Below, one piece after another: positions 9,768 through 18,202 of a DNA stretch of 42,630 nt (position 1 is the stretch's first letter; each line of letters opens with the position of its first letter). Source of the stretch: Metapseudomonas otitidis (GTDB lineage Bacteria; Pseudomonadota; Gammaproteobacteria; Pseudomonadales; Pseudomonadaceae). The DNA is taken from positions 1 through 42,630 of the forward strand of contig NZ_FOJP01000029.1 of NCBI RefSeq assembly GCF_900111835.1, read 5' to 3'. The notes under the pieces were generated by a model. It saw only the letters and a program-made list of their open reading frames with translations, made no database searches and was not told where the DNA came from. Position numbers and translations under genes: made by a program.

Positions 9768-10640
9768 ATGATGCGAATTCTGTTGTTCCTGGCCACCAAC
9801 CTTGCAGTCCTGGTGATTGCCAGCATCACGCTGAAACTGCTGGGGGTAGATCGCTTCACCGGCCAGAACTACGGCAGCCTGCTGGTGTTCTGTGCCGTGT
9901 TCGGCTTCGCCGGCTCCCTGGTCTCGCTGTTCATCTCCAAATGGATGGCGAAGATGAGCACCGGTACCGAGATCATCACCCAGCCCCGTACCCGTCACGA
10001 GCAGTGGCTGCTGCAGACCGTCGAGGAGCTGTCCCGCCAGGCCGGCATCAAGATGCCCGAGGTGGGTATCTTCCCGGCCTACGAGGCCAACGCCTTCGCC
10101 ACCGGCTGGAACCGCAACGACGCCCTCGTCGCCGTCAGCCAGGGCCTGCTGGAGCGCTTCTCGCCCGATGAGGTGAAGGCGGTGCTGGCCCACGAGATCG
10201 GCCACGTGGCCAACGGCGACATGGTCACCCTGTCCCTGATCCAGGGCGTGGTGAACACCTTCGTGATGTTCTTCGCGCGCATCTTCGGCAACTTCGTCGA
10301 CAAGGTGATCCTGAAGAACGAAGAAGGCCCCGGCATCGGCTACTTCATCGCCACCATCTTCGCCGAGCTGGTCCTGGGCATCCTCGCCAGCATCATCGTC
10401 ATGTGGTTCTCGCGCAAACGTGAGTACCGCGCCGACGAAGCCGGCGCACAGCTGGCCGGCACCAACGCCATGATCGGCGCCCTGCAGCGCCTGCGCGCCG
10501 AGCAAGGCGTACCGGTGCAGATGCCCGACAGCCTGACCGCCTTCGGCATCAACGGTGGCCTGAAGAACGGCCTGGCCGGCCTGCTGATGAGCCACCCGCC
10601 CCTGGAAGACCGCATCGAGGCCCTGCGCCGCCGCGGTTGA
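9768..10640 (+). CDS. htpX: Membrane zinc metalloprotease HtpX
   Basis: A 290-residue M48 protease that degrades misfolded inner-membrane proteins. Two transmembrane helices at the N-terminus (about 4-25 and 33-55) precede the zinc motif [10 protein letters not shown] (His142-Asp151). Two further hydrophobic hairpins follow ([15 protein letters not shown] and [24 protein letters not shown]). The third zinc ligand is the Glu of [10 protein letters not shown]. Length and topology match E. coli HtpX. The RBS GAGGAG lies before the ATG at 9768. It has its own promoter and a strong terminator. Confidence 0.97.
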   Translation: MMRILLFLATNLAVLVIASITLKLLGVDRFTGQNYGSLLVFCAVFGFAGSLVSLFISKWMAKMSTGTEIITQPRTRHEQWLLQTVEELSRQAGIKMPEVGIFPAYEANAFATGWNRNDALVAVSQGLLERFSPDEVKAVLAHEIGHVANGDMVTLSLIQGVVNTFVMFFARIFGNFVDKVILKNEEGPGIGYFIATIFAELVLGILASIIVMWFSRKREYRADEAGAQLAGTNAMIGALQRLRAEQGVPVQMPDSLTAFGINGGLKNGLAGLLMSHPPLEDRIEALRRRG

Positions 10641-10657
10641 TCCAACCGAAGCCAACG

Positions 10658-10686
10658 AAAAGGGCAGCCACTGGCTGCCCTTTTTC
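10658..10686. terminator. Bidirectional terminator between htpX and tpm
   Basis: The 11-bp stem AAAGGGCAGCC / GGCTGCCCTTT with a three-base loop is flanked by A-run and T-run. It serves htpX on the plus strand and the convergent tpm gene on the minus strand. Confidence 0.9.
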
Positions 10687-10704
10687 ATTCGTCATCGCCG
10701 AGCC

Positions 10705-11364
10705 TCAGCCCTTGCGCTGCAAGCGGAACACCGGCTCGTGCAAGGCGTCCAGGCCGCGCGAAGCAAACTTCCAGTTCTTCTCCAGCACGTCTTCCCGCTC
10801 CAGCAGCTCCACGCACCAATCCGACTCCAGGCGCGCGCGCACCTCCTCCTCCGGCACCGAGAACGGCGGGCCATCGAGCCGCGACTGCTCGTACTCCAGG
10901 GTCACCATCAGCCCCCGGCAACCCGGCGCCAGCAGGCGAGCGAGGTGCGCGACATAGGCTTCGCGCATGGCCGGCGGCAAGGCGATGATCGCTGCCCGGT
11001 CATACAGCGCCACGCAATCCCGGGTGTCCTCGGGCGTCAGGGCGAAGAAGTCCCCCTGGAGGATCTCTACCCGCCCCGAACTGAAACGGCGCAACGCGCC
11101 GACCTCGCTCACCTCCGGCTCCACGCCCCATTCGGCGAAGAAATCCAGCACCGCCTTCTCTGCCAGCTCCACGCCCAGCACCCGATGGCCTTGGTCAGCG
11201 AGCCACAGCAGGTCCAGGCTCTTGCCGCAGAGTGGCACCAGCACCTGCGCATCGGCAGGGAGCGCCAGGGCGTGCCAATGCCGCAGCAGCCAGGGGTTGA
11301 CCTCATCGAGATGGAACCCGATCTGATTGCTGTGCCAACGTGCCTGCCAGAATGACTCTTCCAC
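10705..11364 (-). CDS. tpm: Thiopurine S-methyltransferase
   Basis: A 219-residue SAM-dependent methyltransferase. The N-terminal signature [17 protein letters not shown] and the SAM-binding [26 protein letters not shown] are characteristic of bacterial TPMT, as are [11 protein letters not shown] and the C-terminal EKNWKF. In pseudomonads this enzyme methylates selenium and tellurium oxyanion-derived species and thiopurines. It starts with GTG at 11364, preceded six bases earlier by AGGAGG. It is divergent from the DOPA-dioxygenase-like gene (102-base gap). Confidence 0.95.
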   Translation of the reverse strand: MEESFWQARWHSNQIGFHLDEVNPWLLRHWHALALPADAQVLVPLCGKSLDLLWLADQGHRVLGVELAEKAVLDFFAEWGVEPEVSEVGALRRFSSGRVEILQGDFFALTPEDTRDCVALYDRAAIIALPPAMREAYVAHLARLLAPGCRGLMVTLEYEQSRLDGPPFSVPEEEVRARLESDWCVELLEREDVLEKNWKFASRGLDALHEPVFRLQRKG

Positions 11365-11466
11365 CTGATCCTCCTGATGATTCGATAGATACGCGCAGAA
11401 TTTTATGCTGGAAGTCGATACGTCCAGCGCAGAACATGGCGCCCATCCTAACGGAGGACGCCCCGG

Positions 11467-12234
11467 ATGCTACCCACCCTGTTCATCTCCCACGGTTCCC
11501 CCATGCTCGCGCTGGAACCCGGCGCCAGCGGCCCCGCCCTCGCCCGCCTGGCGGCCGAGCTGCCGCGCCCGCGCGCCATCTTGGTGGTGTCCGCGCACTG
11601 GGAGAGCCAGGGCCTGAGCCTGACTGGCGCCGCCCACCCCGAGACCTGGCACGACTTCTACGGCTTCCCGCCGGCGCTCTACGCCGTCCAGTACCCCGCC
11701 CCCGGCGCACCCGAGCTGGCGCGCGAAGTCCAGGGGCTGCTGAAGGCCGCCGGCCTGGACGCCGCCATCGATGACCAGCGCTCCCTCGACCATGGCGCCT
11801 GGGTGCCGCTGTCGCTGATGTACCCGGAAGCGGACATCCCGGTGCTGCAACTGTCCCTGCCCAGCCGCCTCGGCCCGGCCTTCCAGACCCGGGTCGGCCG
11901 TGCCCTGGCCGCCCTGCGCGACCAAGGCGTGCTGCTCATCGGCTCCGGCAGCATCACCCACAACCTGCGGGAGCTGGACTGGCACGCGCAGGACGACCAC
12001 GGCTCCGACTGGGCCCAGGTCTTCCGCGATTGGATGGTCGAGCACCTGGCCCGCGATGACGAAGACGCCCTGCACCACTACCGCACCCAGGCGCCCAATG
12101 CAGTGCGCAGCCACCCCAGCGACGAGCACCTGCTGCCGCTGTACTTCGCACGCGGAGCCGGCGGCGCATTCAGCCTGGCCCACAGCGGCTTCACCCTCGG
12201 TGCACTGGGCATGGACATCTACCGCTTCGGCTGA
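11467..12234 (+). CDS. DODA-type extradiol dioxygenase (YgiD-like)
   Basis: A 255-residue class III extradiol dioxygenase of the 4,5-DOPA dioxygenase/YgiD family. Likely metal or catalytic histidines are in TLFISHGSP (His9), VVSAHWES (His44), [13 protein letters not shown] and [10 protein letters not shown]. The family opens catechol rings using Fe or Zn; the physiological substrate in Pseudomonas is unknown. The gene stands alone between tpm and speE with terminators on both sides and is the only gene separating the two blocks that are far apart in PAO1. ATG at 11467 follows GGAGGACGCCCCGG. Confidence 0.9.
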   Translation: MLPTLFISHGSPMLALEPGASGPALARLAAELPRPRAILVVSAHWESQGLSLTGAAHPETWHDFYGFPPALYAVQYPAPGAPELAREVQGLLKAAGLDAAIDDQRSLDHGAWVPLSLMYPEADIPVLQLSLPSRLGPAFQTRVGRALAALRDQGVLLIGSGSITHNLRELDWHAQDDHGSDWAQVFRDWMVEHLARDDEDALHHYRTQAPNAVRSHPSDEHLLPLYFARGAGGAFSLAHSGFTLGALGMDIYRFG

Positions 12235-12248
12235 AGCACACCGCCATG

Positions 12249-12286
12249 AAAAAACCGCTGCCGGATCGCTCCGGCAGCGGTTTTTT
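12249..12286. terminator. Bidirectional terminator between dioxygenase and speE
   Basis: A 17-bp perfect stem running from AAAAAACCGCTGCCGGA to its complement, with a TCGC loop, has A- and T-runs on its flanks. It terminates transcription from both convergent genes. Confidence 0.93.
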
Positions 12287-12321
12287 CATTCAGCCAGCCC
12301 CCGGAAAGGAGACCGGGCACC

Positions 12322-13182
12322 TCAGTCGTTGCTGGGCTTGCCCACGGCCTGCAGCACGTACTGCGGCAGCGCGAAGGCGCCCAGGTGAACCTCGGGGTTG
12401 TAGTAGCGGGTCACGATGCCGCTGCCGGCGAAGCGCTGGCGCAGCACCTCCAGGGAGACCTTGCGGGTATCGCCCTGGGTCGCGCCCCAGGCGAAGGTCA
12501 TGGCCCCGCCGATGTAGGTGGGCACCGCCGCCTGGTAGAAGTGCCAGTCGGCGAAGAGGCCGTTCATGCGCGACGCAGTGGTCTGCACTTCGGCCAGCTG
12601 CATGAAGGGCGTGCCGTTCTGGGTCACCAGGATGCCGCCATCGTTCAGGCAGCGGCGGCAGGCCTGGTAGAAGTTCTCGGAGAACAGCACCTCGCCCGGC
12701 CCGATGGGATCGGTGGAGTCGGAGATGATCACGTCGAACTTCTCCTCCGTGGTCGCCACGAAGCGCATGCCGTCGTCGATCACCAGGTTCAGGCGCGGGT
12801 CGTCATAGGCGCCCTTGGAGTGGTTGGGCAGGAACTCCTTGCACATGTCCACCACGGTGCCGTCGATCTCCACCATGGTGATGCTCTCGACCGCCTTGTG
12901 CTTGCGCACCTCGCGCAGCATGCCGCCGTCGCCACCGCCGATGATCAGCACGCGGCGGGCAGCGCCATGGGCCAGGATCGGCACGTGGGTGAGCATCTCG
13001 TGGTAGATGAACTCGTCCGCCTCGGTGGTCTGGATCACACCGTCCAGCGCCATCACGCGGCCCATGCGCGCGTTCTCGAAGATCACCAGGTGCTGGTGCT
13101 CGGTGCGGACCTCGTGAAGCAGCTTGTCCATGCGAAAACGCTGGCCGTAGCCGTCATAGAGAGTTTCCTGGTAATCGCTCAT
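12322..13182 (-). CDS. speE: Spermidine synthase
   Basis: A 286-residue aminopropyltransferase, which transfers aminopropyl from decarboxylated SAM to putrescine and releases methylthioadenosine (MTA). Motifs include the N-terminal YQ-rich strand, the cofactor loop [20 protein letters not shown] and the catalytic Asp in [11 protein letters not shown]. Length matches E. coli SpeE. The start is [11 protein letters not shown] at 13182 with GGGAG upstream; the longer in-frame version crosses the promoter. MTA made here is the substrate stream for the mtn genes 4 kb away. It is divergent from alkA. Confidence 0.95.
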   Translation of the reverse strand: MSDYQETLYDGYGQRFRMDKLLHEVRTEHQHLVIFENARMGRVMALDGVIQTTEADEFIYHEMLTHVPILAHGAARRVLIIGGGDGGMLREVRKHKAVESITMVEIDGTVVDMCKEFLPNHSKGAYDDPRLNLVIDDGMRFVATTEEKFDVIISDSTDPIGPGEVLFSENFYQACRRCLNDGGILVTQNGTPFMQLAEVQTTASRMNGLFADWHFYQAAVPTYIGGAMTFAWGATQGDTRKVSLEVLRQRFAGSGIVTRYYNPEVHLGAFALPQYVLQAVGKPSND

Positions 13183-13237
13183 GAGCGGTCTCCCGTAGTG
13201 GCTGCAGAAGGACGGAACAGCGGCCCGCCCGGAGAAA

Positions 13238-13274
13238 GGCGCGCATTCTACGACGCTCACCGTGTCAGGTCGAA
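13238..13274 (-). promoter_or_regulatory. Candidate speE promoter
   Basis: On the minus strand TTCGAC (13274-13269), an 18-base spacer and TAGAAT (13250-13245) are followed by GCGCGCC. The 13-mer TAGAATGCGCGCC (13250-13238) is identical to that of the tRNA-Glu promoter. The GC-rich discriminator suggests growth-rate or ppGpp sensitivity. It sits about 60 bases before the speE start. Confidence 0.6.
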
Positions 13275-13333
13275 CCGTGGCGACGGCCGATTTTCCCGCG
13301 ACAGGTCACGCTCTCAGCGGGTATCGTCGCGCC

Positions 13334-14215
13334 ATGCAGACACCCGCCCCTCTCCTGCGCCAGACGCTGCCGTTCCAGCCGCCCTGGCACTGGCACCAGT
13401 TCCACGCCCACTTCAGCCTGCGTCGCCTGCCCGGCGTCGAACGGGTGGATGAACACGGCTACACCCGCAGCATCCGCCTGGGTGAGCTGCACAGCTGGTT
13501 CCGCGTCACGCCCACGCCCGATGCCCTGTTGCTGGAACTGCCGCACGAGGCCGCAGCGGTCCAGGCGGACATCGCCCTGCGGGTGCGGCGGATGTTCGAC
13601 CTGGACTGCGACCCCCTCGCCGTTGCCGCCACCCTGGCGCAGGACGAGGTGCTGAAGCCGCTCCTGGAGCGACACACCGGGCTGCGCCTGCCGGTCGCCT
13701 TCGACCCGTTCGAACAGGCGGTGCGCACCATCATCGGCCAGCAAGTGACGGTGAAGGCTGCGGTGACCATCGCCGGCCGCCTGGTGGAGCGCCTGGGCGC
13801 GCCCCTGCCCGAAAGCCCCGAAGGCCTGCGCCTGTTCCCCACCCCGGCGGCCATCGCCGAAGACGCCCTCCCCGGCATCGGCATGCCCGGCAAGCGGGTC
13901 GAGACCCTGCGCCGACTGGCCGCCGCCGTGGCATCGGGCGAGCTGGAACTGAGCCTGGCGGACGGCGTCGAAGCCTTCCAGGCGCGGCTCTGTGCCCTGC
14001 CCGGCATCGGCCCCTGGACGGCCCAGTACATTGCCCTGCGGGCCTTCGGCGACGCGGATGCCTTCCCCACGGCCGACCTGGGCCTGCTCAAATCCCCCCT
14101 CTGGGGTGCCGGCGGCATCAGCCCACGCCAGCTCGCCGAACGCGCCGAGCGCTGGCGACCGTGGCGCGCCTATGCTGCCGTGTACCTCTGGCACAGCTAC
14201 GCAACGGAGACCTGA
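13334..14215 (+). CDS. alkA: DNA-3-methyladenine glycosylase II (AlkA)
   Basis: A 293-residue base-excision glycosylase that removes alkylated purines. The N-terminal AlkA domain (about 1-110) is followed by the HhH-GPD fold: FEQAVRTIIGQQVTVKAA, the hairpin LPGIGPWTAQYIALRAFG and the catalytic aspartate in FPTADLGL. Start is ATG of MQTPAPLLRQTLPF; an in-frame extension to 13262 is unlikely because it overlaps the speE promoter. The ogt GTG begins one base after its stop, so the two alkylation-repair enzymes are made together. Unlike E. coli there is no Ada regulator adjacent. Confidence 0.93.
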   Translation: MQTPAPLLRQTLPFQPPWHWHQFHAHFSLRRLPGVERVDEHGYTRSIRLGELHSWFRVTPTPDALLLELPHEAAAVQADIALRVRRMFDLDCDPLAVAATLAQDEVLKPLLERHTGLRLPVAFDPFEQAVRTIIGQQVTVKAAVTIAGRLVERLGAPLPESPEGLRLFPTPAAIAEDALPGIGMPGKRVETLRRLAAAVASGELELSLADGVEAFQARLCALPGIGPWTAQYIALRAFGDADAFPTADLGLLKSPLWGAGGISPRQLAERAERWRPWRAYAAVYLWHSYATET

Positions 14216-14216
14216 C

Positions 14217-14717
14217 GTGTACTTCCGCCACCACCCCAGCCCCATCGGAACCCTGCTGCTGGCCGGCGACGAGGAAGGGCTGCGCATGCTGCACATGGAC
14301 AGCGCCACGCCCTGGACACTGGACCCGACCTGGCAGCCCGCGACGCGCGAGCTGGACGACGCCTGCCGGCAGCTGGACGCCTACTTCGCCGGCAAGCGCA
14401 CGCGCTTCGAACTGAAGCTGGCGCCACGCGGCACACCCTTCCAGCAGGACGTGTGGCGTGCCCTGCAGGCGATCCCCCACGGCCAGACCACCCACTACGC
14501 CGCCCTCGCCCAGGAGATCGGCCGCCCCCGGGCCGTGCGCGCCGTTGGCGCCGCCAATGGCGCCAACCCCATCGCCATCATCATTCCGTGCCATCGGGTG
14601 ATCGGCCGCGACGGCAGCCTCACCGGCTTTGCCGGCGGACTGGAGCGCAAGGCCATCCTGCTGCGTCTCGAAGGCGCCCAGCTGCAGCCGGCCCAGGACC
14701 AGCTGCAACTCATCTGA
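14217..14717 (+). CDS. ogt: Methylated-DNA-[protein]-cysteine S-methyltransferase
   Basis: A 166-residue suicide repair protein that moves the alkyl group from O6-alkylguanine to its own cysteine. The acceptor is in IIIPCHRVIG; the preceding ANGANPIA and the helix-turn-helix arginine region (RPRAVRAVGAANG) are conserved. It starts with GTG at 14217, one base past the alkA stop, with GGAGA about nine bases upstream. Large apparent N-terminal extensions in this frame lie inside alkA and are not real. It ends convergently one base from the next gene. Confidence 0.95.
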   Translation: MYFRHHPSPIGTLLLAGDEEGLRMLHMDSATPWTLDPTWQPATRELDDACRQLDAYFAGKRTRFELKLAPRGTPFQQDVWRALQAIPHGQTTHYAALAQEIGRPRAVRAVGAANGANPIAIIIPCHRVIGRDGSLTGFAGGLERKAILLRLEGAQLQPAQDQLQLI

Positions 14718-14718
14718 C

Positions 14719-15279
14719 TCAGTGCGGCGCGGGCACCCGCGCCAGCACCCGAGGCGGCTCGCCGATCGGCATCGCCACGATCACCGCCTCGCCCGGAACC
14801 GGCGTGATGCCGGCCAGCGCGCCGATGTTCACCCCGTGGGTCACCAGCACCAGCGGCAGGCCCCGTGGCAGTTGGCTGACACGCTGGCGCAAGCGCTTCG
14901 CAGCGGCCAGGTCACCGTCGAAGTAATCCAGCGCGTCCAGGGTCTCCACCGCGCCAAGCCCCAGCTCCAGGGCCGTCTCCTGGGTGCGGCACCAGCGCCC
15001 GGCATAGATGCGCGGCCCCTCGATCCAATGGCGGCGCAGCAGCTGGCCCCATTGCTGGGCCTCGCGCCGGCCCTGGGCATCGAGGTTGCGCTGGGTCCGG
15101 CAGTCCTGCAGCTGGAAGCCCGCCGGATCGCCCGCGCCCGGCGCATTGGCATTGCGCAGCAACAGGGCGGCCTGGCCGCTGCGCAGCGCTGCCCAGGCGT
15201 CATCCTGGGGTTCGGCCTGGGCCGCCAGGCAGCCCAGGGCCAGCAGGGCGCCCACCCAGGCGCGTAGCCCGCGGCTCAC
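14719..15279 (-). CDS. Exported histidine-phosphatase-like protein, nucleophile His replaced
   Basis: A 186-residue protein with a signal peptide (RGLRAWVGALLALGCLAAQA, cleavage after AQA). It resembles the histidine phosphatase superfamily, whose first strand ends in Arg-His-Gly/Ala. Here the segment reads ALLLRNANAPGAGDP: the His codon is replaced by AAT (Asn). Other features remain: DCRTQRNLDAQGRREA, the Arg in YAGRWCRTQETA and the second catalytic His in LVTHGVNIGALAG. Without the nucleophile it may be a non-catalytic periplasmic binder or use another mechanism. The GTG start (15279) overlaps the upstream TGA (GTGA), so it is translationally coupled to a PLDc_N-type membrane peptide. Confidence 0.85.
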   Translation of the reverse strand: MSRGLRAWVGALLALGCLAAQAEPQDDAWAALRSGQAALLLRNANAPGAGDPAGFQLQDCRTQRNLDAQGRREAQQWGQLLRRHWIEGPRIYAGRWCRTQETALELGLGAVETLDALDYFDGDLAAAKRLRQRVSQLPRGLPLVLVTHGVNIGALAGITPVPGEAVIVAMPIGEPPRVLARVPAPH

Positions 15280-15467
15280 AAGCGCACATCGCCACGAGGG
15301 CCGGCGATGGCCCAGATGATCAGGCCGAGCACCGGCAGCAGCACGATCAGCAGGATCCACAGCACCTTCATGCCGATCTCGGCATTGCTCTTGATGACAT
15401 TGAGGATGGCCCAGATATCCAGGGCCAGGATGACCAGACCGGCCAGGCTGTTGAGCAGCGAACCCAT
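15276..15467 (-). CDS. Small PLDc_N-type membrane protein
   Basis: A 63-residue inner-membrane peptide with two hydrophobic helices (about 5-24 and 33-55) separated by a short charged loop (KSNAEIGMK). The ending LLPVLGLIIWAIAGPRG is the hallmark of the phospholipase-D nuclease N-terminal (PLDc_N) family, found as the anchor of cardiolipin synthases but also free-standing as here. No nuclease domain follows. AGGAGCG precedes the ATG. Its stop overlaps the start of the histidine-phosphatase-like gene, and a second PLDc_N-like peptide is encoded 30 bases upstream. Role unknown. Confidence 0.85.
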   Translation of the reverse strand: MGSLLNSLAGLVILALDIWAILNVIKSNAEIGMKVLWILLIVLLPVLGLIIWAIAGPRGDVRL

Positions 15468-15497
15468 GACAACGCTCCTGTTGGGGGGAAAGACGGA

Positions 15498-15704
15498 TCA
15501 GGCAGCGCCCGGGCGCCGCCTGCGCGGGCCCATCCAGGCCCAGTTGAACAGCCCGAGCACGGGGAACAGCACCAGCAGCGCCACCCACAGCCAGCGCAGC
15601 TGGCGCGGTACGTTGCTGGTCACCACGTTGTACAGCGCCCAGGCCGTCAGCAGCAGGTAAAGTGCGCCCAGCCCGCCGTAGAAAGCAATTGCCGCTCCGC
15701 TCAT
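15498..15704 (-). CDS. Second small PLDc_N-type membrane protein
   Basis: A 68-residue paralogue-like peptide: helix 1 AAIAFYGGLGALYLLLTAWALYNVV, a loop with Arg residues, helix 2 LRWLWVALLVLFPVLGLFNWAWMGP, then a basic tail RRRRPGAA. The PVLGLxxW pattern is shared with its downstream neighbour, so the pair may have arisen by duplication or may form a hetero-oligomer. ATG at 15704 has GGGAGG before it. It is the first gene of the three-gene minus-strand operon and is divergent from the EEP gene. Confidence 0.8.
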   Translation of the reverse strand: MSGAAIAFYGGLGALYLLLTAWALYNVVTSNVPRQLRWLWVALLVLFPVLGLFNWAWMGPRRRRPGAA

Positions 15705-15852
15705 GGCGTCCTCCCATGCACAGGATTGTGACGGGGGCATCGCGCCCCTGCCGCCTCAGGTGAACAGCTGGTTGGGCAGATGGCGGCGGACAAGGTTCCG
15801 TCCATCGGCGGATGCCCTACAATCTCCCACCCGCCGCCATCAGGATGTTTCC

Positions 15853-16734
15853 GTGCTCAAGGCCCTGCGCTTCCACCTCAACCAGCTTGCCTGGCTTGGC
15901 CTGGTCACCATCGTGCTCGGCCAGTTCGGTCGCTTCCACTGGGTGCTGGAGCTGTTCAGCCATTTCGCCCCGCTGCAGGCCGGCCTGATGCTGGTAGGGG
16001 CCTTTGCCAACCCGCGCAATGCCTCGTCACTGCTGTTCGTCCTCGCGGGCGCCGGGGTGATCGGCTGGGGCCTCACCCCCTGGCCGCACGACGCGCCGGG
16101 CAGTACCGGCCAGGAGCGCCGGGTGATGGCCTACAACCTGCGCCTGGACAACCCCCGCGCCGACGCTGAGGCCGCCTGGCTCAACGCGCTGCCGGCCGAT
16201 GCCCTGTTCCTCACCGAAGCCACCCCCGCCTGGGGCGAACGCCTGGCCCCACTGAAAGCCCGGGAAGCCTGCGCCCGCTACCAGGACGGCCCGTTCGGCC
16301 TGGCGCTGTTCACCCGCCAACCGGTGCGCCGCTGCCAGGTGCTGGAGCCACGCGGCCTGGCTGCCTACCCCTACATCCGCGCCGAACTGGATGACGGCAC
16401 CGTGCTCTACGGCATCCACCCGCCGCCGCCCCTGGGGCCGGAACTGGCGGCAGCCCGGGACGAAAGCCTGCGCCAGCTGGCCGAGCAGATCGCCCTGGAA
16501 GGTCGTGAAGTGGTGGTGATGGGGGACTTCAACAGCACGGCGTTCTCACCGCGCCTGCAGGACTTCCTGGCCGATGCCGGCCTGCGCCTCACCGCCCAGC
16601 GCGTGCGCCCCACCTGGTGGCCGGGGCTGCTGGGCGTGGACCTGATCCTGCTGCGCAGCGACCGCACGGTGAAGGCGGTGGGCGCCCTGCCCTGGCAAGG
16701 CTCCGACCACCGCGCGGTGTGGCTGGACTACTGA
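15853..16734 (+). CDS. Membrane-anchored endonuclease/exonuclease/phosphatase family protein
   Basis: A 293-residue protein with three hydrophobic helices in the first 80 residues (LAWLGLVTIVLGQF, HFAPLQAGLMLVGAF, SLLFVLAGAGVIGWGL) followed by an EEP domain. EEP landmarks are AYNLRLDN, the Glu in LFLTEATPAWG, the region GIHPPPPLGPE, VVMGDFNSTAFSP and the terminal SDHRAVW. This family hydrolyses phosphodiester or phosphomonoester bonds with Mg2+; the domain should face the periplasm. The GTG at 15853 was chosen with AGGA upstream. Substrate unknown. Confidence 0.87.
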   Translation: MLKALRFHLNQLAWLGLVTIVLGQFGRFHWVLELFSHFAPLQAGLMLVGAFANPRNASSLLFVLAGAGVIGWGLTPWPHDAPGSTGQERRVMAYNLRLDNPRADAEAAWLNALPADALFLTEATPAWGERLAPLKAREACARYQDGPFGLALFTRQPVRRCQVLEPRGLAAYPYIRAELDDGTVLYGIHPPPPLGPELAAARDESLRQLAEQIALEGREVVVMGDFNSTAFSPRLQDFLADAGLRLTAQRVRPTWWPGLLGVDLILLRSDRTVKAVGALPWQGSDHRAVWLDY

Positions 16735-16747
16735 CGAGAGGGTCGAC

Positions 16748-17431
16748 TCAGGTGTGTGCCGGGTCGATCACCGCAAAGCTGGCCACGGTCGGATGCCCGG
16801 CCAGCTCGCCGCCCTCGCGGGCCAGGCCGATGGTGGGCAGGCCGGCTTCGCGCGCCGCGTCCAGTTCCTGCACCACGTCGGAGAGGAACAGCACCTCCTC
16901 CGCCGGCAGCCCGATGGCCTCGACGATACGGCGGTAGGACCCGGCCTCCCGCTTGGGGCCGCTGGTGGTGTCGAAGTAGCCGGAGAACAGCGGGCTCAGG
17001 TCACCCGCTTCGGAACAGCCGAAGATCAGCTTCTGCGCCTGGATCGAACCCGAGGAGTAGACGTACAGCCGATAGCCCTCGGCGCGCCAGCGGCGCAGCG
17101 CCTCGACCGCATCCGGGTAGACATGGCCCTTGAGCTGCCCGGCCCGGTAGCCCTGCTCCCAGACCATGCCTTGCAGCGCCTTGAGCGGCGTGGCCTTGCG
17201 GTCTTCGGCAATCCATTCCAGCAAGATCGCCACCACACGCTCGACGCTGGCCTCGGGCTCGCCGCTCTCGCGACGTACCGCTTCCACCTGCTCCGCTACG
17301 GCCGGCTCGGTGGCGTGCTCGCTGACGAAGCCCGGCAGGTGGCGGGCGGCATAGGGGAACAGCACCTCGAAGACGAAGCTCACGGCACTGGTGGTGCCTT
17401 CGATGTCGGTGAGGATGGCCTTGATGGGCAT
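16748..17431 (-). CDS. mtnC: Enolase-phosphatase E1 (MtnC)
   Basis: A 227-residue HAD hydrolase of methionine salvage. It converts 2,3-diketo-5-methylthiopentyl-1-phosphate to the acireductone, carrying out enolisation and dephosphorylation. The nucleophile motif is LTDIEGTT (Asp9), motif II is [13 protein letters not shown], and motif III/IV are in [12 protein letters not shown] and [14 protein letters not shown]. Length and motifs match the family. It is the last gene of the mtnB-mtnD-mtnC group; a 140-base gap with a small hairpin separates it from mtnD, so it may also have its own control. It ends convergently with the EEP gene. Confidence 0.96.
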   Translation of the reverse strand: MPIKAILTDIEGTTSAVSFVFEVLFPYAARHLPGFVSEHATEPAVAEQVEAVRRESGEPEASVERVVAILLEWIAEDRKATPLKALQGMVWEQGYRAGQLKGHVYPDAVEALRRWRAEGYRLYVYSSGSIQAQKLIFGCSEAGDLSPLFSGYFDTTSGPKREAGSYRRIVEAIGLPAEEVLFLSDVVQELDAAREAGLPTIGLAREGGELAGHPTVASFAVIDPAHT

Positions 17432-17529
17432 GCAGACTCCGGTATTTCGATATTCACAGGACCCGGCGCAATCGCAGGGATGGATGGACGCAGACAGGCG
17501 TATCAGGCGGGTATACCGGGTGGGCGTAG

Positions 17530-17547
17530 GGTGGGCTTCAGCCCACC
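17530..17547. repeat. Short hairpin GGTGGGC-TTCA-GCCCACC between mtnD and mtnC
   Basis: A perfect 7-bp stem with a TTCA loop in the 140-base intra-operon gap. Similar GTGGGC/GCCCAC hairpins are common in Pseudomonas intergenic regions. With no T-run it is more likely an RNA-processing or stability element or a repeat remnant than a terminator. Confidence 0.5.
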
Positions 17548-17571
17548 ACGCTCCCTGCCCCGTCTATGGCC

Positions 17572-18117
17572 TCAATCCTCCAACTGCGGAAAGCGCCTGG
17601 CGATGTCGTCCCCGGTGAACTGGGCCACCCAGCCCTCGGGGTTGTTGAACAGGCGGATGGCGACGAAGTGCGGCTCCTCGCCCATGTCGAACCAGTGGCG
17701 GGTGCCGGCAGGCACCGAGATCAGGTCGTTCTTCTCGCACCGCACGGCGTAGACGTAGTCGTCGATGTGCAGGGTGAACAGGCCGCGCCCGGCGACGAAG
17801 AAGCGCACCTCGTCCTCGGCGTGGCGGTGCTCGTCGAGGAACTTGGCACGCAGCTCGGCCTTCTGCGGGTGGCTGCGATCGAGGCTGACCACGTCCACCG
17901 TCACGTAGCCGCGCTCCTTCATCAACGCGTCGATCTGCGGGCGGTAGGCGGCGATCACCTCGTCCTGGCTCGCCCCCGGGGTCAGCGGCGCGCTGGCCTG
18001 CCAGCGCTCGAAGCGCACGCCCACGGCCGCAAGGGTGGAGGCGATGTCGTCGACATGGGTCAGCACCTTGTTCGGCAGGTCGGGGCTGGACTCGTGGTAA
18101 ACGGAAAGGCTGCTCAT
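17572..18117 (-). CDS. mtnD: Acireductone dioxygenase (MtnD)
   Basis: A 181-residue cupin that oxidises acireductone to the 2-keto precursor of methionine (Fe form) or to a non-recycled product with CO (Ni form). Metal ligands are clear: His97 and His99 in HRHAEDEV, Glu103, and His141 in GTRHWFDMG, the same spacing as the well-studied Klebsiella enzyme. Start at MSSLSVYHES. It lies 85 bases after mtnB and before mtnC in the salvage operon. Confidence 0.96.
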   Translation of the reverse strand: MSSLSVYHESSPDLPNKVLTHVDDIASTLAAVGVRFERWQASAPLTPGASQDEVIAAYRPQIDALMKERGYVTVDVVSLDRSHPQKAELRAKFLDEHRHAEDEVRFFVAGRGLFTLHIDDYVYAVRCEKNDLISVPAGTRHWFDMGEEPHFVAIRLFNNPEGWVAQFTGDDIARRFPQLED

Positions 18118-18202
18118 CGGTGTACTCCTGGTCGCCGGCTCCGGCTCTGCTGGCCGGTTGCACGGGCGGTCTGGGTCAAGGCTCCCTCGGCGGAGGGTGG
18201 CG

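Noticed and set aside
13992-14216. N-terminal extension of ogt inside alkA
   Set aside because: The extra residues are out-of-frame alkA sequence; the GTG at 14217 with GGAGA upstream fits the family length.
17530-17547. Intrinsic terminator inside the mtn operon
   Set aside because: The stem is only 7 bp and no T-run follows on either strand.
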